From positions 124,001 to 188,000 of the forward strand of contig NZ_JAIVEM010000071.1 of assembly GCF_020404765.1 (NCBI RefSeq): a stretch of DNA of 64,000 nt. The letters run 5' to 3'. The stretch is from Paenibacillus sp. BJ-4. GTDB lineage: Bacteria; Bacillota; Bacilli; Paenibacillales; Paenibacillaceae. The notes under the pieces were generated by a model. It did no database searches. It saw only the letters and a list, made by a program, of their open reading frames with translations, and had not been told where the DNA came from. Each line of letters begins with the position of its first letter. The first letter of the stretch is position 1. Made by a program: the position numbers and the translations under genes. This document shows positions 63,955-64,000 of this stretch, piece by piece.

Positions 63955-64000
63955 GGCTGTTTTACCGCCTTCCGGTCTTCTTGATGGATTTTGTTGCTTA
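63955..64000 (-). other. Window edge inside the prophage early region
   Basis: The last 46 bases contain the ribosome site of the ABA-sandwich gene and no complete feature. The prophage, including its integration and replication genes, continues beyond. Confidence 0.5.

Larger units (their letters stand above)
20350..64000. mobile_element. PBSX-like contractile-tail prophage, right end outside the window
   Basis: From the att-like zone near 20.35-20.64 kb to the window edge nearly all genes are phage-type on the minus strand: early/middle miniproteins, terminase, portal, head, connector, sheath, tube, tape measure, baseplate, fibre and lysis genes, then accessory genes. Order and family matches (XkdN, XkdQ, XkdR, XkdS, XkdT, XkdU, XkdX) fit PBSX-type myophages. 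No integrase, repressor or replication gene is in view, so the element extends past 64,000. The left boundary is inferred. Confidence 0.8.

Noticed and set aside
1..64000. CRISPR array
   Set aside because: No regularly spaced repeats of suitable length were seen on either strand.

Overview
The window reads as a chromosome segment of a spore-forming Gram-positive bacterium, most likely Paenibacillus of the polymyxa group. The evidence is strong AGGAGG ribosome sites, four tandem YheC/YheD spore-coat ATP-grasp genes, a cotJABC operon, YfkAB, YunD and YmaF homologues, and then a large prophage whose structural genes resemble the PBSX (xkd) contractile-tail family. Species assignment is inference; nothing was searched.

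Positions 1-20,200 are host chromosome. A plus-strand run holds four YheC/YheD paralogues and a GNAT-like gene. A minus-strand group follows: a HAD phosphatase, a methyltransferase and a 938-residue glycosyltransferase/glycosyltransferase/methyltransferase fusion. A second glycosyltransferase with TPR-like repeats is on the plus strand. Then come cotJC-cotJB-cotJA (CotJB carries a Gln/Asn/Tyr-rich extension), a CNNM/HlyC-CorC membrane protein, radical-SAM YfkAB, two HD-GYP proteins flanking a YunD-type metallophosphoesterase, and a YmaF-like protein.

From about 20,350 to the right edge lies a prophage that continues beyond the window; no integrase, repressor or replication initiator is visible. 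Read on the minus strand from right to left it has: early/middle small genes (63,954-53,425: RuvC-like resolvase, zinc and Fe-S type miniproteins, an AP2-domain protein, an ArpU-type late regulator, a candidate structured RNA), small and large terminase, portal, MuF minor head protein with a JAB-like C-terminal domain, scaffold, capsid, connectors, sheath, tube, a frameshifted tail chaperone, a lipoprotein moron, tape measure, baseplate, fibre, and the XkdX/XhlA/amidase/holin lysis block ending at 29,530.

The accessory end (20,667-29,299) is the most unusual part. It holds two different peptide signalling systems. One is a compact agr-like operon (21,193-22,892): an AgrC-like membrane protein without a kinase, AgrB, a 48-residue AgrD with no cysteine, and a LytTR protein without a receiver domain. 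The other is an RRNPP-type receptor (25,326-26,747) with two tandem pro-peptide genes ending in VGGA, the second disrupted in a poly-A tract. Around them are tiny cationic membrane peptides, a ribbon-helix-helix protein, a YolD homologue, a secreted protein, and an overlapping pair of unknown genes. A reasonable inference is that these govern lysogeny, competition or host behaviour in response to lysogen density.
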